Source of the DNA: Muntiacus reevesi
Taxonomy: Eukaryota > Chordata > Mammalia > Artiodactyla > Cervidae
Length of the DNA: 64,000 bases
Assembly: GCF_963930625.1 (NCBI RefSeq)
Contig: NC_089259.1
Location: 14,013,559-14,077,558, forward strand
Direction of reading: 5' to 3'
Shown: in pieces, positions 1-10,924 of the stretch
How positions within the stretch are numbered: position 1 is the stretch's first letter
How the letters are laid out: every line of letters starts with the position of its first letter
Made by a program: the position numbers and the translations under genes
The notes under the pieces: model-generated
What the model was told of the DNA's origin: nothing
Database searches by the model: none
The model's input: only the letters and a program-made list of their open reading frames with translations

Positions 1-1060
1 AGCTTAAGTATTATTTTAACTAAGCTAGCCAGGTTACATTTAGCTATCAATTTCTGCCTTTGCTAATAAAATATAGCTATAAATAAAAGAATGGCAACCA
101 GCAAAGGTATGTGATTACTTAATTAAGCCTGAAAAATGTCAAGAACCTATGTTAGAATATTGAAAAGCATTTTGAAACTCATTTTCAAGTCTCTCTAATC
201 ACCTCCTTTCCACTGTGCAGCCTTTTATAGAATTTCCATTTGGTTTCCTCAGGATGGGTTAATGTTGGCGGATCAGGTCATATGATCAGGTATTTAGTAC
301 TAAAATTTTCCTTTTATATAATCAGCCCTCTGAGATAAAAATTAACTGTTTCTTTTATAACTGGACACAAAAGCAGAAATGGAGCTGCCAATGTATATAA
401 TTTAAGATGATTTTTATCTTTTGGAGTAATGGCTGAAAGCAACATATCTTGCTCCCCTAAGAATACATAATACTCTAATACCTCAGCCACACACATCACA
501 CTCTAAGAAAGCAATTCATTAACCTAAGCTTGCTGCTTCTGACACCAGGTTCTATGAAATTCACCCAAAAAATCAATCTAGAAATTGTGGCCATTTTTCA
601 GTCTTCATGTTAACTAGATATTTTATAGTCTTTTAAATAAGTCTTTTTCTTTCCAACAGCCTTATACACTGGTAATAAAATTGTCATAGTTGGAAAATGA
701 GACTCTTAGAGCTAAAAATGTTTGTCAGTCACACGTGTTTGTCAGTTAAGACAAGGTAAGGCTCCAACCCCATCAGCTTTGTTAGCTGACCCCCTCGTAT
801 GGTGATGCTTCTAAGATAGTAATGTGAAAAGATGGGTTCAGAGCATTTCCTTTTACCAGCTAATCATAAAGAGCTTTTTTAAAAATAATCACATTTATAT
901 TCTTGTTAATTATTGCATATCAATACCCAGAAGGACTGCATCTTCAGTTCAGCATTTATCAGAACTGAGTAATACCTACGTTTAGAGGAATGAGGGTGGT
1001 AGTTGAACAGGCATGATGTGGACCAATTTAGACAACAGAAACCTCTGGGTCCATGTTTTT
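1..1060. other. AT-rich sequence without recognised gene or repeat
   Basis: No frame longer than about 60 codons looks coding, and no SINE, LINE or LTR signature is visible. It may contain decayed repeats too old to recognise by eye. Confidence 0.5.
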
Positions 1061-1061
1061 T

Positions 1062-1203
1062 AAGCTTCAGTGTTCATCAGAATCCCCTGAGAGCTTATTA
1101 ATAATATAGATGCCCTAGCATCATTATCAGAGATTTTGGTTGGAACTCAGGCATCTATTTTTGACAAGCTTCCCAAGCAATTCTGACATGCTTCAAAGTT
1201 TGA
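1062..1203 (+). mobile_element. MER5A-like hAT (Charlie) DNA transposon remnant
   Basis: The order of segments (catcagaatcccctgagagc, then cagagattttggttggaact, then aagcttcccaagcaattctg) follows the MER5A pattern of a short non-autonomous hAT element. It is heavily mutated, as expected of a pre-placental-radiation insertion. Family assignment is from recalled consensus. Confidence 0.55.
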
Positions 1204-1303
1204 TTTGGTCCAAAGATGGCACATTGAGATTTCTAGAATCAAAAAGCTCAGATTGCTGTCATGCTGTGGCCACTGAGCCTCTTGATTCAAAGGATAGACA
1301 ACA

Positions 1304-1420
1304 GGACTTCCCTGGTGGTCCAGTGGTTAGGAATCCATCTTGCAATGTGGGGAATGCAACTTCAATCGCTGGTCAGGGAACCAGGATCCCACATGCTGTG
1401 GAGCGACTAAGCCAAATAAA
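1304..1420 (+). mobile_element. CHR-2-type tRNA-derived SINE
   Basis: Begins with the gacttccctggtggtccagt head, has a degenerate B box (cttcaatcgctggtcaggga) and ends in gccaaataaatgaa. This is the short cetartiodactyl SINE, sense strand, without a long poly(A). Confidence 0.85.
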
Positions 1421-1796
1421 TGAACAGTAATGATGATGAGCGGAGGGGTAGAAGGCAGAACTCATTTCCCAGCCTCCCTTGCTGCTAGAGCACAAGTATG
1501 TGTGTGTCTTGGACTCTGCCAATTAGGGGCACCCACGTAGTATCGGGATTCCAAGAAGAGAAAAGTAAAAATAAAGAAGCACATGTTCCCAGAAAGATCT
1601 TACACTGGTGGAGGCTGGATAACCCGACATGTTGGAGGCCTGTAACGTGGTATGAAGCGGTGGTGACACGCGCGTTGCAGTGAGATCAGACATACCCCTG
1701 GTTATATAGCTTCTGGACCTACATAAACTGGCCAGATACATTATTTTGCTTGCAACTAGGAGCTCTGAGTAACAAGGGCGTTATGCTCTGCTAGTT
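1421..1796. other. Unassigned, possibly an ancient repeat
   Basis: Contains a cagcctcccttgctgctaga-like stretch reminiscent of the repeat at 22000-22380, but too decayed to assign. No convincing coding potential. Confidence 0.35.
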
Positions 1797-1922
1797 AGGA
1801 GCATAAATTTTGGAAACAGCAACTTGAAATCAAATCCCAGCCCTGCCACTAACTGTAAACTTGAGAAAGTTTCTTAAACTATCTCAGCTGTAATTTGTCT
1901 TAAAATAGGGGACACTGATAAC

Positions 1923-2162
1923 TCCAATACTTCAGCCACCTGATACAAAGAACTGACTCATTGGAAAAGACCCTGATGCTGGGAAAGATTGAAGGCAGGA
2001 GGAGAAGGGGACGACAGAGGATGAGATGGTTGGATGGCATCACCGATTCAATGGGCATGAGTTGAGCAAGCTCTGGGAGTTGGTGATGGACAGGGAAGCC
2101 TGACGTGCTGCAGTCCATGGGGTCGCAGAGTCGGACACAACTGAGTGACTGAACTCAACTGA
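1923..2162 (+). mobile_element. BovB (RTE) LINE, 5'-truncated 3' end
   Basis: Sense BovB 3' terminal region, from ctccaatacttcagccacct to the tail of ctgaactcaactgaactga type. It is flanked by actgataac at 1914-1922 and 2163-2171, a good target-site duplication inside the MIR. Confidence 0.85.
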
Positions 2163-2178
2163 ACTGATAACCTCACAG

Positions 2179-2363
2179 GTGGCGCTAGTGGTAAAGAACC
2201 CTCTGCCAGTACAGGATACATAAGAGATGTGGGTTCAATCCCTAGGTTGGGAAGATCTCCCTTCTTGCCTGGAGAATCCCCAAGCACAGAGGAGACTGGT
2301 GGGCTACAGTCTATAGGGTCGCAAAGAGTTGGACACGACTGAAGTGACTTAGTCCACACGCAC
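2179..2363 (+). mobile_element. Bov-tA SINE
   Basis: A tRNA-derived head with B box (gtgggttcaatccctaggtt) is joined to the BovA half, ending in gttggacacgactgaagtga. A 9-bp duplication, acctcacag, lies at 2170-2178 and 2364-2372. The left copy overlaps the BovB duplication, so this SINE landed after BovB. Confidence 0.9.
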
Positions 2364-2499
2364 ACCTCACAGAGTGTTATGAGAATTACATGAGAAGACA
2401 CATCTAAACAGTTAGCACAAAATCCAGCAATAAAGGATGGTTATCATTATTCCTGGATAATAGCCCTAGTCATTTCTTATGACCTCAAAAAATTCCTAC

Positions 2500-3060
2500 A
2501 TTTATTAGGAGTCTTGGCAGCAAGTGAGAGAAACTTAATTCAAACTGGCTTAGGCAAAAAATAAATAATTTATTCACTCATGTAATGAAAAGTTCAGAAG
2601 GTAGCCAGGCTTGAGGTACGACTGGATGTGGACACCCAGGTCACGTCACTAGGATTCTGTCCCTGTCCCTCAGCCTGCTTCCCTTGTGTGGACTTCATCT
2701 TTAGGTGGGCTTAGGTGTTGACACAGATAGCACCCCCTCTAAGCCGGCAACCTTAGTTCAGTTCAGTCGCTCAGTCATGTCCGACTCTTTTGCGGCCCCA
2801 TGGACTGCAGCACCCCAGGCTTCCCTGTGCATCACCTACCAGCTTAGCAACAAATGAAAAAAAAATCCTCTCTTTCCTACTAGTTCCAGCCAATAATACC
2901 CAAGGACTGATGCTAATTGGCTCTAGGGATCAACTTTGGTCACTTGTTTACCCCTGAATCAATCATATATGGTCAGGAGGTCGGTCACCCAGTAGTCCAG
3001 GCTGGTTCACGCTTCCACCTATTAAACCCAATCTAAACCATAGGGGCTGAGAACTTCTGA
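2500..3060. repeat. Unassigned old mammalian repeat, interrupted by BovB
   Basis: Motifs such as ttcaaactggcttaggcaaa and the later gctaattggctctagggatc look like a recurrent mammalian repeat that I cannot name. A BovB 3' end at 2755-2845 interrupts it. Confidence 0.35.
2755..2845 (-). mobile_element. BovB 3' terminal fragment
   Basis: Antisense BovB 3' end (agttcagttcagtcgctcag followed by the gactcttttgcggccccatg block), truncated after about 90 bases. Confidence 0.85.
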
Positions 3061-3099
3061 GAACTTGTGAGGGTAGTTCCCTAAAAGAAAGTGAAAGTG

Positions 3100-3226
3100 C
3101 TATAACTGGCAACGAGATAACCCATGCTACAGAACACAGTATTCATAACAATTCATTTCCTTGTACAGTGGGAACCGACACAGCCTTGTAAAGCAATTAT
3201 ACTCCAATTTAAAAAAAAAAAAAACT
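3100..3226 (+). mobile_element. L1 3' UTR end with A tail
   Basis: The segment ending cttgtaaagcaattatactc followed by caattt and a run of A is the 3' terminus of an older L1 subfamily. Only the last 120 bases remain. Confidence 0.6.
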
Positions 3227-3940
3227 GGTGCTTGCAATAGCCCCCATCTTATTTTTTATCCTCGCTAATTCGTTAATAAGAATATCAGTTTTCTGTTTAC
3301 CAAAATGGAATATCACTCATCTACCCACCCCTCTATTCACCTGTGGTTCACCATTGTGAATCCCTCTTCATTAGGTGTCTGTTTTTTTCAGTTCCCATGG
3401 TTATGAATTTTTTGTGGGGGCTAAAGAGTGAGAGCAAGCACACACTGACCTGCTTCAGAGATGACAGCCTGGGTAGGTTCTGCCCCATCAGTCAGCACTG
3501 CTTGTCCCCTGTTTATTGGCATCCATGAAGTCTGGCATCAAGAAGTACATTTAGCACAAAGAAGATAAGAAATGAGGCTGTCATGGTTTATTTACCACAT
3601 GCTGCCGCTGTATATAAACCCCAATACAATTCCAAATGATTGATCTAGCCCTTCCATTTACAAACAAGGCAAGAAAAAAAGACGACAAGGCAATGAAAAA
3701 AATGTAAAGAATTGCCACCCTCAACCCAAGTGAGAAAGCTTGCCTGACATTGCCGATTTATCATGTATCTTGATAGAAGGCGTCCAATATCTGAGGCAGC
3801 CCTTGAAAGAGGTTAGCCAAAGCTGGGGCCCCAAACTCCCAAATCACAAAACTAGGGGCACGCAGGAAGGGAAATAGGAGATGCTCAGATTTCTCTCTTG
3901 AGCACACGGAGAGCTGTGTCTGGAGTGTCAGGGGGAAAAG
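3227..3940. other. No recognised feature
   Basis: Mixed-composition sequence with short open frames only. No repeat signature could be assigned by eye. Confidence 0.5.
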
Positions 3941-3942
3941 TC

Positions 3943-4360
3943 ATGGGCTGGATAGTAGCCCCCAAAATATGCGTCCGCCCAGAACCTCAGAGTGTGACCT
4001 TATTTGGAAGAAGGGTCTTTGCGGATATAATTACATGAAGAATCTCAAGATGAGATCAGATGGTCCCTACATCCAATGACCAGTGTCCTTACAAGAGAAA
4101 GAGTGATTTAAGACACAAAGACACATTGAGAGAAAGGTTACAAGAAGACGGAGGCAGAGACTGAAGTTATGTTGCCACAAGCCAAGGAGCTCTCCAAGCT
4201 ACTAGAACCTGGAAGGAGCCAAGAAGAACTGTCCCCTGGAGCTTTCTGACTCCTTGATTTTAGACTTCTGGCCTATGCAATTTTGGGGAGATGAGTTCTA
4301 AGTTGCCAAGTCTGTGTTTTTGGCAGTTTTTTGGCAGCAGCAACTAGGAAACTAGCATAA
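3943..4360 (+). mobile_element. MaLR-like (MLT1-type) LTR remnant
   Basis: Contains the motif series gtgaccttatttggaagaag, cagtgtccttacaagagaaa and ccttgattttagacttctgg, typical of an abundant old mammalian LTR family. A second sense copy lies at 43363-43772 and an antisense copy at 47280-47770. Assignment to MaLR is from memory and could be wrong at family level. Confidence 0.5.
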
Positions 4361-4368
4361 CAAGATAG

Positions 4369-4580
4369 GGGGCTTTGCTGGAGGGCCCGTGGTTAAGCAT
4401 CTGCCTTGCAGCGCAGGGAACATGGGTTCGATCCCTGGTCGGGGAACTAAGATCCAACATGCTGGGGAGCAGCTAACCCTATGTGCCACAACCAAGAAGT
4501 CCATGTGAAGCAATGAAAGATCCCACGAGCCACAGCTAAGCCCTGACACAGCTAAATAAATTATTTAAAAAAAAAAAATA
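4369..4580 (+). mobile_element. CHR-2-type SINE, long form
   Basis: The head is degenerate (gggggctttgctggagggcc), the B box intact (gggttcgatccctggtcggg), and the 3' body ends in aaataaattatttaaaaaaa. Confidence 0.85.
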
Positions 4581-5360
4581 GGAGCAACAAATTTGCCTTC
4601 ACTTCCTCAAGCCCAAAGTGAAGCCTAGTGTTAGCAACGTCTCACAGCCATCATTGGTTGAGGGCCTGGTGTTCAGTAGATCTGTCAGGTGCACTAAAGA
4701 TTCTGGCCTCTGATTGATGGCTCCCTAAGAGACTGGAGGGGTTGTTAGAAAAGAAAATGAATTCTGGGCAGGTAAAAATTTGAAAAAATGAAAAACACCA
4801 CAATTAATAAAAGGCCTGATATGAAATAGTTAAATATGGATTTTTTTTAAAAATAAGTGTTGTCAAATGAAGGTAGTTCGTTAATAAATTGCTGTTTAAA
4901 ATTAGCAATCAGATATGTTGCCAGATATTTGCTCCTGGCCTCCTATACACGGCAGTTAGATCATGTGTAAATGCGTCATTCTAGAGAGACAAAAGGTGGA
5001 GTGTTTTTCCTTACAAGGGTAGCTGTTTCTAAATGAGCTTTGTGTGTACTGCCTTACAAGCCATTAAGCTTCAGTGTGGGCAGTAATGACATTAATTCAG
5101 GCGATAATAATACAGATTATAGTTATTAGAATATGAGCCTTGAGTTCTCAGTTATAAGGCAGAAAAGTCACAAGGCAGTTCAGGAGTCATTCAGACCAAC
5201 TCAGTGTGTAGTTATAGCCCCCAAAGCTAGTAGAGTATTGGATCATATAAGAGAGAAAAGAAATACAAGGGAAATAGTTGTACTGCTCCGTGTTCTAGTT
5301 TCTGTAACTCAAGGAAAGACATAATAGAGAAGAAGGATGTCTACAGAAGGAGAATTGTAT
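4581..5360. other. No recognised feature
   Basis: AT-rich and without a clear repeat or gene signature. Confidence 0.5.
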
Positions 5361-5364
5361 TGAT

Positions 5365-5722
5365 GAAGTCCTGTGAACAAATATTTTTCGAGCTCCCAGT
5401 GTTTCAGTCCCTGGTCTCAGGATGCAAAAATGATTAAGACGTGGTCCTCAACTTCACAGCTGAGAGAGAGAGACAGAAATAGCCGTGATAACGCAGCTCG
5501 CCAAGGCCAAGACAGAGATACACGGAGAACAGCAGGAGAGCACAGAGGAGGCCAGCTGGGCCCACGGGGCTGAGCTGAGAGCAAACGAGACAGAGGGCGA
5601 CACAGGCGCTGATACGTGTGTTTAGGAGTGAGAGGGACCGGTCCGAACGGCAAGACAGTGGAGGGGAGACACGGGGAACTAAGGGAAAACAATCTCGCTG
5701 AAAGGCTGGAGCTAAAGGATGG
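5365..5722 (+). repeat. Unassigned ancient repeat
   Basis: Starts with aacaaatatttttcgagctc and proceeds through a purine-rich body, resembling the mammalian repeat whose motif is attgagcacctactatgtgc. The same type may recur at 16400-16800, 25580-25720, 35485-35815, 36548-36840 and 38980-39115. High CpG content makes its open frames look longer than they are. Confidence 0.3.
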
Positions 5723-5862
5723 TGGGGACTTGCCTGGTGGTCCAGTGAATAAGACTCCACACTCCCAATGCTGGGGGCCCAGGTTCGATCCTTGGTCAGG
5801 GAACTAGGTCCCACATGCTGCAGCTAGGACCCAACACAGCCAAATAAGTTAATAAAAGAATG
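5723..5862 (+). mobile_element. CHR-2-type SINE
   Basis: The ggggacttgcctggtggtcc head, a ggttcgatccttggtcaggg B box and a cagccaaataagttaataaa tail are all present. Confidence 0.88.
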
Positions 5863-6389
5863 ATGAACAGGGATTAGCCTGGGATAAAGAGGAAGAGAAA
5901 TCCACACCCTCTGAAAGTGAGGAGGAGGAAATGAGGGCGGTTATGGGTATCAATAGGTTTTAGGTAAAGTTCAAAAGGATAAGGAAGATTATTCCTGGCA
6001 TACTCATTTTGCTGAAATTGAAGTTTTTTGTTTTTTTTTTCTTTTTAACCTTGGGCTGTGTGGAGAATGTGATGAACACTCTGGATGTTCTACCTCTTAA
6101 AAATGCACATTACCCAGATTCTTACCTAGAATTTCAGTTTCCCAACCTTTGATTTCCAACCGTGGACTCTGGAGAGAGAACCTGCACTCTACCCAGAAGA
6201 GACTGATCATTTGCTGAGAGGAAGGGGTTAGGGGCTTACAGGTGTGGAATCAACCCTGAGGGCAAGGGAGATGGCCCTTGCCATCTCAGAAACCAGCAGA
6301 AGATGAGTCATAGCCTTGATCCAGATTGGGATCAGGTTAAGAGAAGTGGAATCCCAGGAGGAAACATAAGCGATTAGCACACCTTCCAG
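5863..6389. other. No recognised feature
   Basis: Includes a short T-rich run near 6030. Nothing coding and no repeat I can name. Confidence 0.5.
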
Positions 6390-6660
6390 GGCTTCCCTGG
6401 TGGTCTGGTGGTTAAGAATCTGCCTGCCAATGCAGGGGAAGTGGGTTCGATCCCTGGTCCTGGAAGATCCCACATGCCGAGGAGCAACCAAGCCTGTGTT
6501 CTACAACTACTGAAGCCTGCACGCTTTTAGCCTGTGCTCCACAACCAGAGAAACCTCCGCAGTGAGAAGGCCAAGCAACACAACCTCCTCGCCACAGCTA
6601 GAGCAAACCCTCATGCAGCTACGAAGACCCCGTGCAGCCAAAAATAAATAAATCTTAAAA
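6390..6660 (+). mobile_element. CHR-2-type SINE, full-length form with target duplication
   Basis: A complete element from ggcttccctggtggtctggt to ccaaaaataaataaatctta. It is flanked by acaccttccag (6379-6389) and acacattccag (6661-6671), an 11-bp target duplication with one mismatch. Confidence 0.92.
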
Positions 6661-6953
6661 ACACATTCCAGACTGAGTGGGGAGGAAGAGAGGCCATGAG
6701 GAGACTGACAAACTAGAGGGGGTGCTCTGTGAGCTGGAAAGGAAGCTGCCTGCAGTCTTGCTGGGAAAATTCCCAGCACGCACTCCCATGCCAGAGGTGG
6801 GCACACCGTCAGCTCTTTGGAGCTGCTCTAAATTGCCCTGTTTCCCTCTTGGGCCATTTGTCCTTCCACCGAACGTCTGCACCGCCTACTTCTCCCTCCA
6901 CATACAAACTTGCTCAAGCCTCTCCCATAATTGAAAGCAAAACAACGGCAATG
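6661..6953. other. No recognised feature
   Basis: About 290 bases between two SINEs. Overlapping frames on both strands are not supported by codon bias or motifs. Confidence 0.45.
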
Positions 6954-7118
6954 AGGATTTCCTGGAGGTCCACTGGTTAAGACTCTGCCTTCTAGTGCTG
7001 GGGGTGTGGGTTCAATCCTTGGTTAGGGTGGGGGAGGTGAGACTAAGACCCCATATGCTGTGGGTTGCAGCCAAAAAGTTAAAAACAACAACAATTAAAA
7101 AAAAAAAAAAAAAAAATG
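6954..7118 (+). mobile_element. CHR-2-type SINE with A tail
   Basis: The head aggatttcctggaggtccac is followed by a G-rich insertion near 7030 and a tail of about 20 A residues. Confidence 0.82.
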
Positions 7119-7219
7119 AATTCTTCCTTCAAGGACAAGGTCACAAATAGAATTCAAGCTCACCTGTCATGGAAAGTTTTGAAACAGACAAAAATGCATA
7201 AAGACTTTTCAAATCACCT

Positions 7220-8440
7220 GGGTGGGGGAATAGATTACTCAATAAAAGATGTCGAGATTCCTGGGTAGACATATGGGAGAAAAGATAAGTTGGACCTTTC
7301 ACACTGTAGATCAAAACAAATCCCAGAAATATAAAATATTTATATGTACAAAAAATGAAAATTTAAACATATCAGGAGAAAATTTGAGACCATTTATTTT
7401 GGTACTCTCATAATGGGCAAAGATTGCTCAAATAACATCCAGAAGCCCTAAAATAAAACATTGATAAATTGGACTATATTAAAGAAAATTTCTGCATAGA
7501 AGACTCAGTCAGAAGACTAATGAATATTTGCAACTCACATCACAAAAACCTTATTTTAGCATTTGAATAACTGATAAAAGTCCATAAGAAAAGTTCAAAC
7601 AAGAAAAAATTATCAGCGAGCAAAGGATATGAACCCATGAATTTATAACCTACCCATAACCTATGGGTTATGCTTGATCTAAGCCTAAGAAACAAAATAG
7701 TTCTTAAATACATGAAAAGAAACTCAACCTTACTTATAAAAAAGAAATGCAAATTAAACTACAATGAGAAATCACTTTTCAACTGATTAGCGAAAGTTAA
7801 AATACCCTGTGTTGGCATGGCAGTTGGGAAATTCATTCTCTCATACATCCTTGGGAAGAATGGAATTTAATGTGGCCTCTTTGGTAATTTGTCAACATTC
7901 ATAAAAATTGCATACAACAGAACCTTAGTTCCACTGTTAGAAATTTATTCTACAAGTATGCTCACAAAAGTGTAGAATGACAAGTCATTTTCAATTGAGC
8001 ATTGTTTATAACAGCAAGAAATTAATGTCCATGGAGGACTGGTTATAAATAAATTGTTGCCTTCATTCTATGGAGCATAAGGCCGTTCTTTAAAAGATTC
8101 AGTTGGTTCTGTGTATTCTGACATGGAACCATCTCCAAGAGATAGTAAGTGAAAATACTAAAGAGCATAATGTTATACTACCAAAAAAAAAAAAAAATAA
8201 GGAAGAAAAGGCAGGAGGAGAAACAATGTCCATATGTGTGTGTATGTCTGTGTGTGTGTGTGTGTTACTTAGAATATCTCTGTAAGGGTAATCAAGGAAC
8301 CCATTATAGTGTTGTTTCTGGGCCTCTAGAGAAGAAACTTTAACAACCAGGGTACTAAAATGAGAGATTTATTTTTCACTACATATTTTTGTATTTTTCA
8401 ATTTTATAATTTTTAATTATAATTAAAAATAGAAACTCAT
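7220..8440 (+). mobile_element. Old L1 (L1M-type), ORF2 3' half and 3' UTR
   Basis: Sense-strand L1: the C-terminal ORF2 region is recognisable (aattggactatattaaagaa, aagaaatgcaaattaaacta, tgttggcatggcagttggga) but broken by stops and indels. A 3' UTR with a short (TG)n near 8245 follows. It is a dead pseudogene of ORF2. Confidence 0.75.
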
Positions 8441-8660
8441 ATATCCTTAGTGGATGAGCCCTCTCTCATGAAACTTTCATAATGTTCAAATAAAAATAAA
8501 CCTGCTTCAATTTGCCATCCCTAATTAGTCCATTAAAATTGTTGTCATTAAGATTTTCAGTGACCTTTTTGAAACTAAATCTAACAGTCTTTTTCAACTT
8601 TTCTGCAGTTTTGGGGTGATGACTCCCTTCTTGAACCCCTTTCCCTTCTGGGACCCCACT

Positions 8661-8905
8661 CTTCATGTCTCAGGGTAAGAAGCAGGAGCAGAAGGCTTGC
8701 CTTCCTGGCAGCAGGTCCTTTGAGCTTCTCTGGGGCAGGGCGAGCCCTGTATCTGGATCCTGATATTTGGAACTCAGCATCTGCCCTTCTGAGAGTCTGT
8801 GCTGGGAATGAAGGGGCGCGTCCGCTCTTCACAACCACCCCGCCCCGGGGGGTAACTAGCGCAAACTGTCCCCAGGTCAGGGTGTGTGAGTGCTCCAGCT
8901 GTGTA
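8661..8905 (+). repeat. Direct duplication, copy 1
   Basis: Aligns with 9829-10090 along its whole length. The ends are shared exactly (cttcatgtctcagggtaag at the left, gtgagtgctccagctgtgta at the right). Only a CpG-rich middle part near 8830 differs by length. It is not a repeat family I recognise. Confidence 0.85.
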
Positions 8906-9828
8906 GATTTGTCTCCTACAGGTTATGCTTGGTCTAAGTTTATAGTATTAGTCTTGTTAGCAAAGGGCAGAAATCCAAGGCGGACTATGAGAGTTTCATT
9001 GGAGGAGCCCTGGGCCATTTGTAGGCTGGAAGACAGTAAACAGCAGAGCTCGGGAAAGGCAAGGAGGCTCTGGGCTTCCTGGGCCACTGGAACCTGGAAC
9101 TCCCGCCCTCAGGACTGGTTTTGTTGTTCTTTGGGGGTGGGGGGAGCACACGGTGTGGCATGTGGGATCTTAGTTCCCTGACCAGGGATCAAACACATGC
9201 CCGCGGCATTGGATGTGTAGAATCGTAACCCCTGGACCACCAGGAAAATCCCAAGACTGGTTGTGTTCTAAATCTGCTCCCCTTTGACTTTCTGTGTCAT
9301 CAGCCTGCAGGTTAATCTTCTCCACGTGGTAGAGCGCGCAGCTGCTGAACTTGACTTTTACAGTTTCAACCACGCCAGGGAGACTGGCTCTTTTTTCATT
9401 TGGGCATGAAAATTCCCAGGGAGTCCAACCTGGCCCTCCTTCGGCTCTTCCCGGGCCTTGATTACTGCGTGCTCCATCCACGCTGGTGGCCCATGCATGC
9501 TCTGCACTACGGCTCTCGGCTTGTCAACCCCTTCCCCTCCCAGGACGCCAAGACCTGAGTCAGCAGCCTGTTGGAGCGTGCGGCTGGATGCTGGGCTTCC
9601 GGTGGGCAGGATACCGCCCCTCTTCCAGTATCAGCTCCCTAACTCCACCCTCCCACAGGGCTCTGAGTTTGTCCCCAGAAGTCCCCTGGGCATCAACAAC
9701 ACCCCAGAAATTGACCACAGGGACGCTCGGAAATGGGGTGTCAGACTTAGCGCAGTGGCTCCACATGGAAAGATTACTGCTTTCTCCTGGGTTCACCAGC
9801 AGACTGCCGGCCCTGGCCAGAGAGAGGG
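8906..9828. other. GC-richer spacer between the direct repeats
   Basis: About 920 bases, more GC-rich than the surroundings, including one antisense SINE (9150-9253). Open frames of 100-160 codons occur on both strands but overlap each other and carry no recognisable domain. Confidence 0.5.
9150..9253 (-). mobile_element. CHR-2-type SINE
   Basis: Antisense copy: gtgtggcatgtgggatctta, then the reversed B box, ending at accaccaggaaaatccc. Confidence 0.88.
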
Positions 9829-10090
9829 CTTCATGTCTCAGGGTAAGATGAAGGAGCAGAAGGCTTGCCTTCCTGGCAACAGGTACTTTGAGCTTCTTTG
9901 GGGCAGCGTGAGCCCTGGTAGCTGGATCCTGGTATTTGGATCTCAGCGTCTGCCCTTCTGAGAGTCTGTGCTGGGAATGAACGGGCGTGTCAGCTCTTCA
10001 CCCCCAGGCCCCCACCAACTGGGGACAGCGCAAGCTAGGTACACCCTGCTCTGTCCCCAGGTCAGGGTGTGTGAGTGCTCCAGCTGTGTA
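9829..10090 (+). repeat. Direct duplication, copy 2
   Basis: Partner of 8661-8905, offset by 1168 bases. It is 17 bases longer because of indels in the GC-rich middle. Beyond 10090 the two copies diverge abruptly. Confidence 0.85.
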
Positions 10091-10229
10091 TTGAATGTTT
10101 TATTTGTTAAAAAAATTCCTTGGGAGAACTCAGGGTTGGCTTGGGTCAGCTCAGCCGCCCACCCCTGGGTCAATGAACTGTGGCTGGAACAGAAGAGGCA
10201 CTCTTGTTCTGGTTTGGGATAGGGGCCCA

Positions 10230-10448
10230 CCAGGCTTACCTAGTGGCTCAGATGGTAAAGAAGCTGCCTGCTAATGCAGGAGACTCAGGTTCGACCCCTG
10301 GGTCGGGAAGATCCCTTGGAGAAGAGAATGGCTACCCACTCCCGTATTCTTGCATAGAGAATCCCATGGACAGAGGAGCCTGGCAGGCTACAGTCTATGG
10401 TGTCACAAAAAGTCAGACACGACTGAGCAACTAACACTTTCACTTTCT
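10230..10448 (+). mobile_element. Bov-tA SINE
   Basis: Full-length sense copy with tRNA head (ggcttacctagtggctcaga) and the terminal aacactttcactttctttc. Confidence 0.92.
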
Positions 10449-10714
10449 TTCCCCTGCTTGCCAGCCATCTCCACTTAGAAGTTCCACAGGTGCTTCAGAC
10501 GCATGCCCAACACAGAATTTCATTATCCACTTGAAGTCAAAATATGCTGCTTTGAGAGAACACAGAAGAAGCCGGTCTGCGGCCGCAGTGTTCCAACCTC
10601 TTCTCCTAGGTTCTCTCTCTCTGTGGACAGTACCACCGTCAATGACGTCACTCAACCCAGAGCCCAGGAGTCATTCTTGACCTCGGTTATGAATGTAATG
10701 CCATAGAAATGACC

Positions 10715-10805
10715 TCTATAACATGCAAATTTGATTCTATTCCTGCCCTACTTAAATCTTTCAATGACTCCACAGCCTTCGGATTAAGGCACCATCTCTT
10801 CTGAT
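10715..10805 (+). mobile_element. L2 LINE 3' fragment
   Basis: The run cctgccctacttaaatcttt followed by caatgactccacagccttcg matches the L2 3' region. Short and decayed. Confidence 0.5.
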
Positions 10806-10872
10806 GGGCTCATTGTTGAGGAGAAGACAAGGGGTATCTGTGCCTTCCTCCTCTCCTACATTTGTGCCACTC

Positions 10873-10874
<2 letters not shown>

Positions 10875-10919
<45 letters not shown>

Positions 10920-10924
10920 ACACA
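10875..10924 (+). repeat. (CA)n microsatellite
   Basis: 50 bases of CA repeat with one T interruption near 10915. Long enough to be polymorphic. Confidence 0.97.

Larger units (their letters stand above)
1797..2455 (+). mobile_element. MIR SINE split by BovB and Bov-tA
   Basis: The left part (to about 1922) has the MIR core, including ccctgccactaactgtaaac. The right part (from about 2372) resumes with a MIR-like 3' region (gagtgttatgagaattacat). Removing the two ruminant insertions restores one continuous MIR, so the MIR is the oldest layer here. Confidence 0.7.

Noticed and set aside
8720..9181. Sense open frame of 153 codons
   Set aside because: Runs from the direct repeat into an antisense SINE. 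No domain, and the shared peptide with the frame near 9968-10222 is explained by the DNA duplication.
9458..9961. Sense open frame of 167 codons
   Set aside because: Overlaps another frame and an antisense frame of similar length. GC richness lengthens random frames; no recognisable motif.
8661..10090. A short ERV with paired LTRs
   Set aside because: No AATAAA or TATA spacing in the copies, no primer-binding site or viral frame between them; kept only as an unexplained direct duplication.
10260..10310. tRNA gene (A and B box-like sequences)
   Set aside because: All tRNA-like boxes sit inside SINE heads followed by BovA or CHR-2-type bodies; no free cloverleaf was found.
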